The notes under the pieces are model-generated. The model worked only from the letters and a program-made list of their open reading frames with translations, ran no database searches and was not told the origin of the DNA. This document shows, piece after piece, positions 7,977 through 16,739 of a stretch of DNA of 31,568 nucleotides (positions within the stretch are counted from its first letter, which is position 1; each line of letters starts with the position of its first letter). The stretch is taken from NCBI GenBank assembly GCA_023443455.1, contig JAEZUE010000005.1, positions 1 to 31,568 of the forward strand, in the 5' to 3' direction. Both the position numbers and the translations under genes were made by a program. The DNA is from Verrucomicrobiota bacterium. Lineage in GTDB: Bacteria; Verrucomicrobiota; Verrucomicrobiia; Opitutales; Opitutaceae.

Positions 7977-10904
7977 ATGAACCCCATCCGCAAACGACTG
8001 CTTTCGCCGACCTCGGGCCTGCTTCTGGCCTGCGGCCTGTCCGCGATGGCCTCGGCGCAGACCGCCGCCACCGACACCCCCACCACCGACGAGGACGTCG
8101 TCGTCCTCAATCCGTTCGAGGTGAACTCCACCCGTGATGTCGGCTACCTCGCGCAGAACACCCTCGCGGGCAGCCGCCTCAACACCGAGCTCAAGAACAC
8201 CGCTGCGGCGATTTCCGTGCTCACGCCCGAGTTCCTCAAGGACATCGGCGCGACGAGCATGAAGGACATCATCCTCTTCCAGAACAACGCCGTGCCGGAT
8301 GTCGGCGACTCCGACAACAGCGTGAACGGCAACCCGCTCATCGGGCACGACGAGTGGCAACTGCGCATCCGCGGCGTGGCCGCCAGCTACGCGCGCAATT
8401 TCTTCGCCTGGGAGAACTCCACCGATCTCTACAACATCGAGCGCGTCGACCAGTCGCGCGGCCCGAACTCGATCCTCTTCGGCTTCGGCTCCCCCGGTGG
8501 TATCGTGAATTCCTCGACCAAGCAGGCGAGCGTCGACTCCGCCAGCAACGCGGTCGGCGTCTCCCTCGGGAGCTGGAGCACCTATCGCGGCACGCTCGAC
8601 AGCAACCAGGTGCTCATTCCGGGCAAGCTGGCGATCCGCCTCAACGCCATGCTCGAGGACGGCGACTCCTGGCGGAAATGGGAGTTCAACAACGCCCGCC
8701 GCGCCCATCTGGCCCTGAAGTATCACCCGAGCAAGGACTCCTCGCTGCGGGTCGAGGGCGAAGTCGGCCGCGTGAAGGACAACGTCGCCCGCCCGTGGTT
8801 GGCGATCGACCAGTCGTTCATCTGGCGCCAGCAGGGCCGTCCGCTCTCCAACAGCTCCTGGGTCGACAGCTGGTCGAATCCCGGCGTGGTCTCCTTCTGG
8901 CCGGATCACTACGTGGTCAACGACGCCGACGGCTCGATCCACAACTGGCTCGGCATGTCCTACGGCAGCAACGGCAACGACGGCAACCTGGGCGGCGCCT
9001 GGCAGTCCATCGACACCAGCGGCACCAGTTGGGCCGATCCGACCTGGTCGGCCTGGTCGATGACCGAGGCGGGCCTCGCCGTCATCCCGCAGGATTCGAA
9101 CCTCGCCGGCCCCGACGCGACCCGCAAGACGACCTACCACACCATCAGCGCGTTCTACGACAAGCAGGTCAACGAGCGGCTCTCGTTCGAGCTGGCCCTC
9201 AACCATCAGTCCAACCATTTCACCGGCTACGATGCCGACGGCAGCCGCGCCACCACCTACTACGGCAGCAGCTCCGAGATCTGGGGCGATGCCAGCCAGT
9301 ATCTCCCGGATTGGACGGCCAACCCCCACGCCGGGCAGCTCTACCTCGAGAACAACTGGACGCGCCGCGAGCAGGAGATCTCTTCGACCCAGCTCCGCGC
9401 CTCCCTCGCGTACTCGTTCGACATCGGGTCGGTGAAGAACCGCTTCGCCGCCCTCTACGAGCACATGTGGCGCGACTACTCGCGACTCGAGGAGTGCCAG
9501 GTCTTCCTCGGCGCGCCGTACAGCAGCTCCGCCGTCTACGCCGACCAGAACCGCGTCTACCTCCGCCACTACTTCACCGAGGGCGACTCCTCCGACCTCC
9601 ATGTCGCCTCCTGGAAGACGCCGGTCGCCAACTCCGGCTGGGTCGCCGACCAGCCGCCGGAGGATACCAACCAGAGCCAGGATACGTTCATGGCGGCCCT
9701 GCAGAGCGGGTTCTTCGAGGAACGCTTCGTGACGACCATCGGCGTGCGCGCCGACCGCATGGGGCTCGACTACAATCCGGGCTCCGGCGCGGCGTCGCCG
9801 TACGAATATGTGCTCGATCCCGCCCACGAGCAGAGCGAGACCTTCGAGGCCACGACGCTCACCCTCGGCGCGGTCTTCCACGCCACCAGGAACATCTCGC
9901 TCTACGGCAACCACTCCAACAGCCGCAGCATCCCGAACCTCGGCATCCACCTCGTGGATTCGTATCTGGCCCCGATGCCCAAGAGCGACGGCACCGACGC
10001 CGGCCTCAAGTTCGACTTCTTCGACGGCAAGCTCTACGCGACGGTCGGCTACTACACCACCAACGCGAAGGACATGACCGACTGGGCCAACGTCCAGACC
10101 GCCGTGACGGATCGGAACACGAAGATCCTCACCGCGCTGCACGGCGCCGGGCTGATCACCGCCGACGAGCGCGAGGCCCGCACGATCAACGCCAACGGCT
10201 ACCGCTTCGACCGCAAGGCGAAGGGCTGGGAGTTCACGCTCGTCGCCAACCCGACGAACAACTGGCGCATCTCGGCGAATTTCTCGGTCAACGACGTGAA
10301 GGCCGAGAACTCGATGGCCGACGTGAAGGCCTGGGCCGAGGCCAACTCCGCGTGGTGGCTCGAAAAGGCCGCTGCGCAGGGCGGCTCCGGCTTCCTGCTC
10401 GGTGGTGGCGACTGGGATACGCTCGGCGCCAACATCGGCTGGATGAACGGCTCGATCGACCCGATCGTCGCCCTCGACGGCTACGCCGCGAAGGGCGAGC
10501 GCAAGTACGGTGCGAACCTGTACACCAAGTACACCTTCGGCGGCGGCGTGCTCAAGGGCTTCTCGATCGGTGGCGGCGGCCGCTACCAGAGCGCCAACGT
10601 GCTCGGCATGTACGACGACACGCTCGACGGGGAGTACAACCCGACCGTCCACTACGGGCGCGAGCTGGTCCTCTTTGACGCTTCGCTCGGCTACTCCTTC
10701 CCGACCAGGTTCCTCGGCGAGGGTTCGTGGGTCGACCTGCAGTTGAATGTCTCCAACGTCTTCAACAAGCGCGACTACCAGATCTACACGCTCGCCTGGT
10801 GGGGCGTGACGAACTCCGACGCGACACAGCTGACGCGGGTCCCGGAGCGCATCGGGCTGCAGGAGCCGCGCGAGGTCACCTTCACCGCGACCCTGCACTT
10901 CTGA
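7977..10904 (+). CDS. TonB-dependent outer-membrane receptor
   Basis: A 975-residue outer-membrane receptor that imports ligands using TonB-ExbBD energy. It has a signal peptide (residues 1 to ~28, ending 'LSAMASAQ'), a TonB-box-like 'VVVLNPFEV' typical of Opitutaceae receptors, and a plug domain ('AAISVLTPEFLKDIG', 'RGPNSILFGFGSPGGIVNSS'). A long 22-strand-type barrel rich in aromatic residues follows, ending in the Phe-terminated strand 'EVTFTATLHF' expected for BAM recognition. There is no SusD partner, which fits the single-component receptors of Verrucomicrobiota. ATG 7977 opens an ideal signal peptide. The frame is open upstream, but that part only overlaps the GH53 gene in another frame. 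It lies 86 bp after GH53, so the likely ligand is a galactan oligosaccharide; this is inferred from context. Confidence 0.93.
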   Translation: MNPIRKRLLSPTSGLLLACGLSAMASAQTAATDTPTTDEDVVVLNPFEVNSTRDVGYLAQNTLAGSRLNTELKNTAAAISVLTPEFLKDIGATSMKDIILFQNNAVPDVGDSDNSVNGNPLIGHDEWQLRIRGVAASYARNFFAWENSTDLYNIERVDQSRGPNSILFGFGSPGGIVNSSTKQASVDSASNAVGVSLGSWSTYRGTLDSNQVLIPGKLAIRLNAMLEDGDSWRKWEFNNARRAHLALKYHPSKDSSLRVEGEVGRVKDNVARPWLAIDQSFIWRQQGRPLSNSSWVDSWSNPGVVSFWPDHYVVNDADGSIHNWLGMSYGSNGNDGNLGGAWQSIDTSGTSWADPTWSAWSMTEAGLAVIPQDSNLAGPDATRKTTYHTISAFYDKQVNERLSFELALNHQSNHFTGYDADGSRATTYYGSSSEIWGDASQYLPDWTANPHAGQLYLENNWTRREQEISSTQLRASLAYSFDIGSVKNRFAALYEHMWRDYSRLEECQVFLGAPYSSSAVYADQNRVYLRHYFTEGDSSDLHVASWKTPVANSGWVADQPPEDTNQSQDTFMAALQSGFFEERFVTTIGVRADRMGLDYNPGSGAASPYEYVLDPAHEQSETFEATTLTLGAVFHATRNISLYGNHSNSRSIPNLGIHLVDSYLAPMPKSDGTDAGLKFDFFDGKLYATVGYYTTNAKDMTDWANVQTAVTDRNTKILTALHGAGLITADEREARTINANGYRFDRKAKGWEFTLVANPTNNWRISANFSVNDVKAENSMADVKAWAEANSAWWLEKAAAQGGSGFLLGGGDWDTLGANIGWMNGSIDPIVALDGYAAKGERKYGANLYTKYTFGGGVLKGFSIGGGGRYQSANVLGMYDDTLDGEYNPTVHYGRELVLFDASLGYSFPTRFLGEGSWVDLQLNVSNVFNKRDYQIYTLAWWGVTNSDATQLTRVPERIGLQEPREVTFTATLHF

Positions 10905-10926
10905 GCGCTTCCTTGCCGAAATGGGA

Positions 10927-10950
10927 GCGGGCCGGTAGCAACCGGCCCGC
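10927..10950 (+). other. Strong GC hairpin after the receptor gene
   Basis: A 10-bp perfect stem, GCGGGCCGGT (10927-10936) with ACCGGCCCGC (10941-10950), has an AGCA loop and starts 22 bases after the receptor stop. There is no T tract, so it is not a standard intrinsic terminator. It may protect the receptor mRNA 3' end or reduce read-through into the symporter gene. Confidence 0.6.
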
Positions 10951-11055
10951 GCCCCCGGCGAGGGTTGCGCCCCGCTCGCCCGCGATCGGCCCCGGTCGCC
11001 GGCGCGAGCGCGGCACAGCCCCTCCCGTTTCCCTCACCGCCCCCGACGCCCTTTC

Positions 11056-12471
11056 ATGATTTCCACCGCCCCAGCCGCCGCCCCGGCGCGCCCCTCCGAC
11101 CGCGTGCCGTTCGGCGAGAAGCTCGCCCTCGGGGTGGGCGGTCTGCCGATGTTCCTCGGTCTGGCCGCGATCGGCAGTTTCGCGACGCCGTTCTACCAGA
11201 TGACGCTGAAGCTGGACCCGGTCTGGCTGGCGGCGGCGCTCACTGTCCCCCGGTTTCTGGATGCGTTCATCGACCCGCTGGTCGGGCGTTTCTCCGACAA
11301 CTTCCATTCGCGCTTCGGCCGGCGGCGGCCGCTGGTCTTCCTCGGCGCGCTCGTGCAGGCCATCGCCTTCGGCCTGATCTGGATGGTACCCGCGGATTGG
11401 GGACCGGTCGGGCTCACCGCCTGGTTGGTGGCGACCCAGATTCTATTCTACACCGGCTATTCGTTCTTCTCGGTGCCGTTTCTCGCCCTGCAATACGAGA
11501 TCACGCCCGACTACGACGAGCGCACCAGCGTGTCGTCGTACGTGGGCTTCTTCGGCAAGGCCGGCGAGATGGGGTACAACTACATCTTTCCCATCGCCAG
11601 CTCGATGATGTTCGCCTCCGCCATCGCCGGCGTGCGCACGCTGGGCTGGATCGTGGGCGTGGTCTTCCTCGGCCTCGTGGCGCTGCTGCCGGCGATCTTC
11701 GTGCGGGAGCGCTTCTTCCACCGGACCGAGGAGCAGAAGACGGTGAAGCTCCTGCCCGGCATCCGCGCGGCGTTCGCCAGCCGGGCGTTCGTGATCCTCG
11801 TCGCGCTCACGCTGCTGCAGATCGTGGCCGGCATGTTCGCCAGCAACCTCGACCGGTATCTGCTCGTTTACTACCAGTTCGGCGGCGACATCGCCGTGGG
11901 CGAGACGTGGAAGGGCAACCTCTCCGTCGGCTATGCGGTGGTCGGCATCCTCGCGATCTACCCCGTGGCGTGGCTTGCCCGCCGCATCGGCAAGGCGCAG
12001 GCGGTGGCGGTCACCTTCGGGCTGGTGCTGGTGGGTTCGCTCGGCAAGTGGTTCCTCTTCACCCCGGGCAACCCGCTCAAGATCCTGCTCGACCCGCTGC
12101 TTTGCGGTCCGGTGTGGATCGCGATCAACGTGCTCACCCCCGCGATGCTCGCCGACATCTGCGACGAGGACGAGCTGCGCGGCGGCATGCGGCGCGAGGG
12201 CGTCTTCGGCGCGATCTTCTCCTGGGTCCAGAAGGTCGGCTATTCGGCCGCCTTCTTCGGCGCGTTTCTCTCCCTGAAGATGACTGGTTTCGACGCCGCG
12301 CTCGGGGGCGAGCAGACGCCCGAGACGATCCTGCGGCTGCGCCTCATCCTCACTCTTTCGACCGCGGCGTGGGCGTTGCTCGCCTTCGTGCTGCTGGCCG
12401 TGTACCCCCTCAACCGCCAACGCGCCCACGCGATCCGCGCCGAACTCGAGGCCCGCCGCGGGCGCGTGTGA
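11056..12471 (+). CDS. GPH-family (MelB-like) sugar:cation symporter
   Basis: A 471-residue inner-membrane transporter of the glycoside-pentoside-hexuronide:cation symporter family in the MFS superfamily. Family signatures are 'FGEKLALGVGGLPMFL' in helix 1, 'RFLDAFIDPLVGRFSDN' (the helix 2 region whose acidic residues bind the coupling cation in MelB), 'SRFGRRRPLVFLGAL' in loop 2-3, 'YTGYSFFSVPFLALQYEITPDYDERT', and 'ICDEDELRGGMRREGVFGAIFSWVQKVG' in the second half. About twelve helices are visible. Located 151 bp after the TonB receptor and 33 bp before the LacI-type regulator, it probably moves galacto-oligosaccharides or galactosides from periplasm to cytoplasm. The substrate is inferred from neighbours only. 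ATG 11056 lies just before the conserved N-terminal block. Confidence 0.92.
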   Translation: MISTAPAAAPARPSDRVPFGEKLALGVGGLPMFLGLAAIGSFATPFYQMTLKLDPVWLAAALTVPRFLDAFIDPLVGRFSDNFHSRFGRRRPLVFLGALVQAIAFGLIWMVPADWGPVGLTAWLVATQILFYTGYSFFSVPFLALQYEITPDYDERTSVSSYVGFFGKAGEMGYNYIFPIASSMMFASAIAGVRTLGWIVGVVFLGLVALLPAIFVRERFFHRTEEQKTVKLLPGIRAAFASRAFVILVALTLLQIVAGMFASNLDRYLLVYYQFGGDIAVGETWKGNLSVGYAVVGILAIYPVAWLARRIGKAQAVAVTFGLVLVGSLGKWFLFTPGNPLKILLDPLLCGPVWIAINVLTPAMLADICDEDELRGGMRREGVFGAIFSWVQKVGYSAAFFGAFLSLKMTGFDAALGGEQTPETILRLRLILTLSTAAWALLAFVLLAVYPLNRQRAHAIRAELEARRGRV

Positions 12472-12504
12472 CACTGGGTCGCCCGCCGCTCCGCTCTCCC
12501 CGTC

Positions 12505-13515
12505 ATGCCCGCCAAATCCACCCGCTCCCGCAAAAAGACACCGGCTGCCGGCCTCGCCGGCAAACGCGCCACGATCTACGATCTCGCGCGTCTGGCCGAG
12601 GTGTCGCCGGGCACCGTTAGCCGCGTGCTCAACAACCGCGATCGGGTGAAGGACGAGACGCGCGAGCGGGTGCTGCGCGCCGCCAAGGAGCTCAACCTCA
12701 AGCCGCAGGTCTCGGTGCGCGCCCGCCAGATCGCGATCCTCACCGAGCCGGGCTACACCGACCGGGTCGAGGGCTACGCCGCCACGCTCACCGCCCACCT
12801 CGCGTTCGCCTTCTCGCGCCGCAACATCGGCGTGTTCCTCCCCTCCAATCCCGTCGACCAGCTCCCCGGCATGTTTCTCGACGGCATCGTATCCGTGACC
12901 GCGGACAGGCAGCTCCAGCGGATGCTCACCGAGCTGGAGACGCGCATGCCGGTGGTGTATATGGACAAGTTCGACTCCACGCCGCAGGAGTACGTCGTCT
13001 GTTCCGACCACTTCAACTCGGGCTATCTCGCCGCGAAGCACTTCATCGAACGCGGACGCAAGCGCCTCGCCTTCTTCGGCGGCGACTACCGCGCCTTTGC
13101 CGAGCGCCTCGCCGGTTTCCGTCGGGCGATGGAGGAGGCGGGCATCCCGATCGACGACCGCCTCGTCTCGCTCTTCGGCCCCGAGAGCTCGCACCTCGCC
13201 GTGCTCACCCGCTTCGTGCGCTCCGGCGCCGACGCCATCTATGCCCCGGGCTCGAGCTTCCAGGCGATGGAGTGCCTGCACCTGCTCACCTACACGATGG
13301 GCCGCAAGGTGCCGCAGGACATCGCCCTGATCGGCGGCGAGAACGAGGGTATTTCGATTCTGCAGACGCCGCCGCTCACCACCGTGGCCGAGCCGTTGCG
13401 GGAGATGGCCGAGCGCGCCGTGGAGATCGTCGACCAGCTCACCGCGGGCGAGACCGTGGCGAAGCGCAAGGTCACGCTCCCCGTGCGCCTCATCGAACGC
13501 GATTCCGTTTCCTGA
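12505..13515 (+). CDS. LacI-family transcriptional regulator with a shortened hinge
   Basis: A 336-residue DNA-binding regulator. After a basic head the LacI helix-turn-helix is clear: 'ATIYDLARLAEVSPGTVSRV' at residues 22-41, then 'LNNRDRVKDETRERVLRAAKELNLKP'. A periplasmic-binding-protein-like sensor domain follows ('LPGMFLDGIVSVTADRQ', 'VVYMDKFDS', 'GYLAAKHFIERGRKRLAFFGG', 'DIALIGGENEGISILQTPPLTTV'). Between the HTH and the sensor core the protein goes straight from 'LNLKP' to 'QVSVRARQIAILTEP'. The usual hinge helix with AR-S-L plus linker appears about eight residues shorter. The gene sits inside the galactan locus, 33 bp after the symporter, and is probably its local regulator. The tandem palindromes at 6691-6723 are the candidate operators. 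The ligand is unknown. Confidence 0.92.
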   Translation: MPAKSTRSRKKTPAAGLAGKRATIYDLARLAEVSPGTVSRVLNNRDRVKDETRERVLRAAKELNLKPQVSVRARQIAILTEPGYTDRVEGYAATLTAHLAFAFSRRNIGVFLPSNPVDQLPGMFLDGIVSVTADRQLQRMLTELETRMPVVYMDKFDSTPQEYVVCSDHFNSGYLAAKHFIERGRKRLAFFGGDYRAFAERLAGFRRAMEEAGIPIDDRLVSLFGPESSHLAVLTRFVRSGADAIYAPGSSFQAMECLHLLTYTMGRKVPQDIALIGGENEGISILQTPPLTTVAEPLREMAERAVEIVDQLTAGETVAKRKVTLPVRLIERDSVS

Positions 13516-13590
13516 CCGCCCACCCGCGGCTCCGTCCTCTTTTCCTCGACGCGGAACCCGTCGGTTCCGCCGCAGATCTTCCTTTTCCCA

Positions 13591-15831
13591 ATGACCGCAG
13601 TTTTGCCTCTCGATCGTGAATGGATCTTTCGCCGGCTCGCCGATGGCGCCGCCGCCGCACCGGAGGTCCGGGTCGATCTTCCCCATTCCCCGTTCGTCGC
13701 CGATCTCGACGGCCGCGAGCACTGGTTCGGTCTCTGCGAATACCGCCGCACGGTCCAGGTTCCGGCCCTGCCGGAGGGCGGGGTGCATCTGCTTCACGTG
13801 GGCGCGGCGATGCACACCGCGACCGTGCTGGTCGACGGTCGTGAACTCGCGCGGCACGAGGGCGGATATCTGCCGTTTGCCGTGGATCTCACCGCGGCGC
13901 TGGCCGACGGCGCCGCGCACGAACTCGTGTTGCGCCTCGACAACCGCGACAGTGTCGACGTGCCGCCGGGCAAGCCGTATGGCGAACTCGACTTCTGCTG
14001 GTACGGGGGCCTCTACCGCGGCGTGGAGCTGCGCACTTGTCCGCCGCTCCACATCACCGACCCGATCGCGGCCGACGAGGTCGCCGGTGGTGGTGTCTTT
14101 CTGCGCACGCTCGAGGCCACGCCGGAGCAGGCGCGGGTTTCGGCCCGCGTGCAGGTGCGCAACGCTTCCCGCGGCGCGCGTCGCTTCCGGGTGCAGACGG
14201 TTCTCCGTCTCGGTGGCATCGACGTCGCCACCGCGCTCTCGGCCGAGCGGGAGCTCGCCGCCGGTGCGGCGGCGCACATCGAGCAGGAGCTGGTGCTGCC
14301 CCGGCCGGCGCTGTGGAGCCCGGCGGCGCCGAACCTGCACGCGGTGGAGGTCTCGCTGGTGGCGGAGGACGATACGGTCGGCGACAGCCGGCGGTCGCGC
14401 TTCGGTGTGCGCCGGCTCGGCGTCGGCCGCTCGGGCGGGCTCACCGTCAACGGCGAGCGTATCCGACCGCGCGGCACGAATCGCCACCAGGAGTTTCCTC
14501 GCGTCGGCTATGCCGCGCCCCGCGCCGCGCAGTTCCGCGATGCCCGCCGTATCAAGGAGGCCGGATTCGACTACATCCGCCTCTCGCACTACCCGCAGTC
14601 GCCCGATTTCATGGATGCGTGCGACGAGCTCGGCCTGCTCGTGATGAACTGCATCCCCGGCTGGCAGTACTGCGGCGGCGAGCGGTTCCAGGACGCCTGC
14701 GTGGCCAACGCCCGCCAGCTGATCCGTCGCGACCGCAACCACGCCTGCGTCGCGTTCTGGGAGCTCTCGCTCAACGAGACCCAGATGAGCGAGGCATTCA
14801 TGGCGCGGCTGCACGCCGCCGGCCACGAGGAGTTTCCCGGCGAGCAGATGTTCACCTGCGGCTGGATGGACCGCTTCGATGTGTTCATCCACTCGCGACA
14901 GCACGGCCGCATCCATTCGTGGCGGAACGGCGACAAGGCGCTCGTCATCGCCGAGTACGGCGACTGGGAGTTCTACGCCGCCAACGAGGGCTTCGACCAG
15001 ACGACCGGGGCCGGCGTGCTTGCGGCGTCGGCGAACAGCCGCCACCTCCGCGGGGAAGGGGAGCGCGCGCTGCGCCAGCAGGCGGCGAACTTCCTCGTCG
15101 CGCTCGACGACACGCTCGCTTCGCCGGCGGTGTGCGACGGCCAGTGGGCGATGTTCGACTACGCCCGTGGCTACCACCCCCAGCGCGCCGCCTGCGGGGC
15201 GATGGACATCTTTCGCCTCCCGAAATTCGCGTACCATTTCTACCGCAGCCAACGCGGACCCGGAGAAACCGGCGTCAACTGGACCGGCGGCCCCGTGGTG
15301 TTCATCGCCTCGCACTGGACCGAGTCCTCGGATCTGCGCGTGCTGGTCTACGGCAATTGCGAGGAAGTGGAGCTCACACTCAACGGCCGGTCGTTCGGCG
15401 TGCGCCAGCCGGAGCGGACGTGGCAGGTGCAGCATCTCCCGCATCCGCCCTTCGTCTTCGACCTGCCGCGCTTCGAGCCCGGCGAATTGCTCGCGGTCGG
15501 CCGCATCGGCGGCAAACCGGTGGCGCAGCACGTCGTCTCGACGCCCGGCGCGGCGCGCGCGCTCGCCGTCGTGGTCGACGACTGCGGCATCGAGGCCGCG
15601 GAGCACGAGCCGGACGTGCAGCTCGTTCATGCCCAGATTCTGGATGCGAAGGGCACGCTCTGTGTCGCCGCCGAGCCGGAGGTCGTTTTTGCGATCGAAG
15701 GCGATGCGGTGATCGTCGGCCCGACCACCGTGCGTGCCGAAGCCGGCATCGCCTCGAGCGTGGTCCGCGTGCCTGCCGGCGGAGCGCCCTGGCGCGTCAC
15801 CGCGACCGCTGCGGGCCTGGTTTCCGGGTAG
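13591..15831 (+). CDS. Glycoside hydrolase family 2, probable beta-galactosidase
   Basis: A 746-residue GH2 enzyme. The N-terminal jelly-roll is visible ('YRRTVQVPALPEGG', 'ATVLVDGRELARHEGGYLPFAVDLT', 'WYGGLYRGVEL'), followed by an Ig-like domain and a TIM barrel starting 'GGLTVNGERIRPRGTNRHQEFPRVG'. The probable acid/base is the Glu of 'FWELSLNET' (about residue 396), and the probable nucleophile is the Glu of 'VIAEYGDWEF' (about residue 455). Extra C-terminal beta domains resemble those of shorter GH2 galactosidases. There is no signal peptide, so it is likely cytoplasmic. As last gene of the locus it fits hydrolysis of imported galacto-oligosaccharides to galactose. GH2 also covers beta-glucuronidases and mannosidases, so substrate is inferred from the adjacent GH53. 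ATG 13591 begins just before the first conserved strand. Confidence 0.88.
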   Translation: MTAVLPLDREWIFRRLADGAAAAPEVRVDLPHSPFVADLDGREHWFGLCEYRRTVQVPALPEGGVHLLHVGAAMHTATVLVDGRELARHEGGYLPFAVDLTAALADGAAHELVLRLDNRDSVDVPPGKPYGELDFCWYGGLYRGVELRTCPPLHITDPIAADEVAGGGVFLRTLEATPEQARVSARVQVRNASRGARRFRVQTVLRLGGIDVATALSAERELAAGAAAHIEQELVLPRPALWSPAAPNLHAVEVSLVAEDDTVGDSRRSRFGVRRLGVGRSGGLTVNGERIRPRGTNRHQEFPRVGYAAPRAAQFRDARRIKEAGFDYIRLSHYPQSPDFMDACDELGLLVMNCIPGWQYCGGERFQDACVANARQLIRRDRNHACVAFWELSLNETQMSEAFMARLHAAGHEEFPGEQMFTCGWMDRFDVFIHSRQHGRIHSWRNGDKALVIAEYGDWEFYAANEGFDQTTGAGVLAASANSRHLRGEGERALRQQAANFLVALDDTLASPAVCDGQWAMFDYARGYHPQRAACGAMDIFRLPKFAYHFYRSQRGPGETGVNWTGGPVVFIASHWTESSDLRVLVYGNCEEVELTLNGRSFGVRQPERTWQVQHLPHPPFVFDLPRFEPGELLAVGRIGGKPVAQHVVSTPGAARALAVVVDDCGIEAAEHEPDVQLVHAQILDAKGTLCVAAEPEVVFAIEGDAVIVGPTTVRAEAGIASSVVRVPAGGAPWRVTATAAGLVSG

Positions 15832-15931
15832 TTGGGCGGCGAAGGCTTTGCCGGGACCGCGGAGGCAGAGGGCGCACCGGAGATACGGCTTTGCGCCGTT
15901 GAACCCGGCGCCGCCCCGGTCGCCCGTTGGC

Positions 15932-16489
15932 TCAGGGCTGCTTTTTGCTCTTCTTCGGCTTGCGCGGGGCTTCGAAGGTCTGATGCACCCAGTCGCTGAG
16001 CAGCTGTTTTTCGAAGAAGGTCGTATCCCGGCTCGTGGTGATCGGCTGGTAGCGGAAGGTCAGGTTGATCAGCCGTTCCGGGCCTTCCATGAGCACGGTG
16101 CCGTCGGCGGCGAGGAGCCGATAGTCGAAGACGAGGCGCGGAGGTTGGGTGTCGCGCAGGTAGCGGATGTGCCCGAAATCGGGGCCGCGCCACGGCTCGA
16201 TCGCGCCGGCCAGGTCGACGTCCTTCATCCTGATCTCCAGGGTCTGGCCGGGTTCGAGGCGGCGCTTGGTGAGCGAGAGCAGGTGGCGTTCGAGTTCGTG
16301 ATGGATGAGTTCGCTGGCGGAGCGGTCGCTCATCCCGTCGACGGCGATGTCGCTGAACTTTTCCCAGTCGACGAAGGTCAGTTTCACCTTCGGGGCGTTG
16401 GGGGCTTCGGCGCCGGCGGCAAATGCGGGTACCGCCATGACCAGCAGGCCAAGGAGAGCGGCGGAGAGCGGACGGAAGAGCGGTTTCAT
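15932..16489 (-). CDS. DUF3016 family periplasmic protein
   Basis: A 185-residue exported protein. The signal peptide is clear ('LSAALLGLLVMAVPAFAAGA', cleavage around residue 25-27). The mature part matches DUF3016: 'VKLTFVDWEKFSDIAVDG', 'LIHHELERHLLSLTKRRLEPGQTLEIRMKDVDLAGAIEPW', 'IRYLRDTQPPRLVFDYRLL' and 'LINLTFRY'. The family's role is unknown; the GQTLE...VDLAG block is its hallmark. The C-terminus is a Lys-rich tail ('EAPRKPKKSKKQP'). It lies downstream of hslO on the same strand with a 250-bp spacer, and is convergent with the GH2 gene. I see no reason to link it to galactan use. Confidence 0.85.
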   Translation of the reverse strand: MKPLFRPLSAALLGLLVMAVPAFAAGAEAPNAPKVKLTFVDWEKFSDIAVDGMSDRSASELIHHELERHLLSLTKRRLEPGQTLEIRMKDVDLAGAIEPWRGPDFGHIRYLRDTQPPRLVFDYRLLAADGTVLMEGPERLINLTFRYQPITTSRDTTFFEKQLLSDWVHQTFEAPRKPKKSKKQP

Positions 16490-16739
16490 GGCGGGGCGGG
16501 GCTGGATTCCATGCCCGGGCCGCTGGCGAGAGCGGCGAGTAGTTTGTCGGTGGGGGCTGGGACCGGAACCGCGGGGGGAGGTTCCGGCGCCGTGGGAGTG
16601 GCTGACTGTGCGGGTACTGAGTCGGAAGGGGGCGCACAGGGCAAGCGGGCTCTCGCCGCGCGGCCCCCGCGCCCTGCGGGAGGATCGACTCCGTCTTCCA
16701 CCGACGTTCGTCGCTGGACGGGGGGGCGGGGCCGGTCGG

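Noticed and set aside
15832..15931. Terminator between the convergent GH2 and DUF3016 genes
   Set aside because: Only a 5-bp ACGGC/GCCGT hairpin is visible without a T tract, too weak to call.
16489..16739. A Pro/Ala-rich open frame upstream of the DUF3016 gene that ends in an ATGA overlap with its start
   Set aside because: No ATG start exists in the spacer, there is no signal or motif, and low-complexity Pro/Ala content is what random GC-rich DNA gives. The overlap is probably chance. The 250-bp spacer shows nothing else I recognise.
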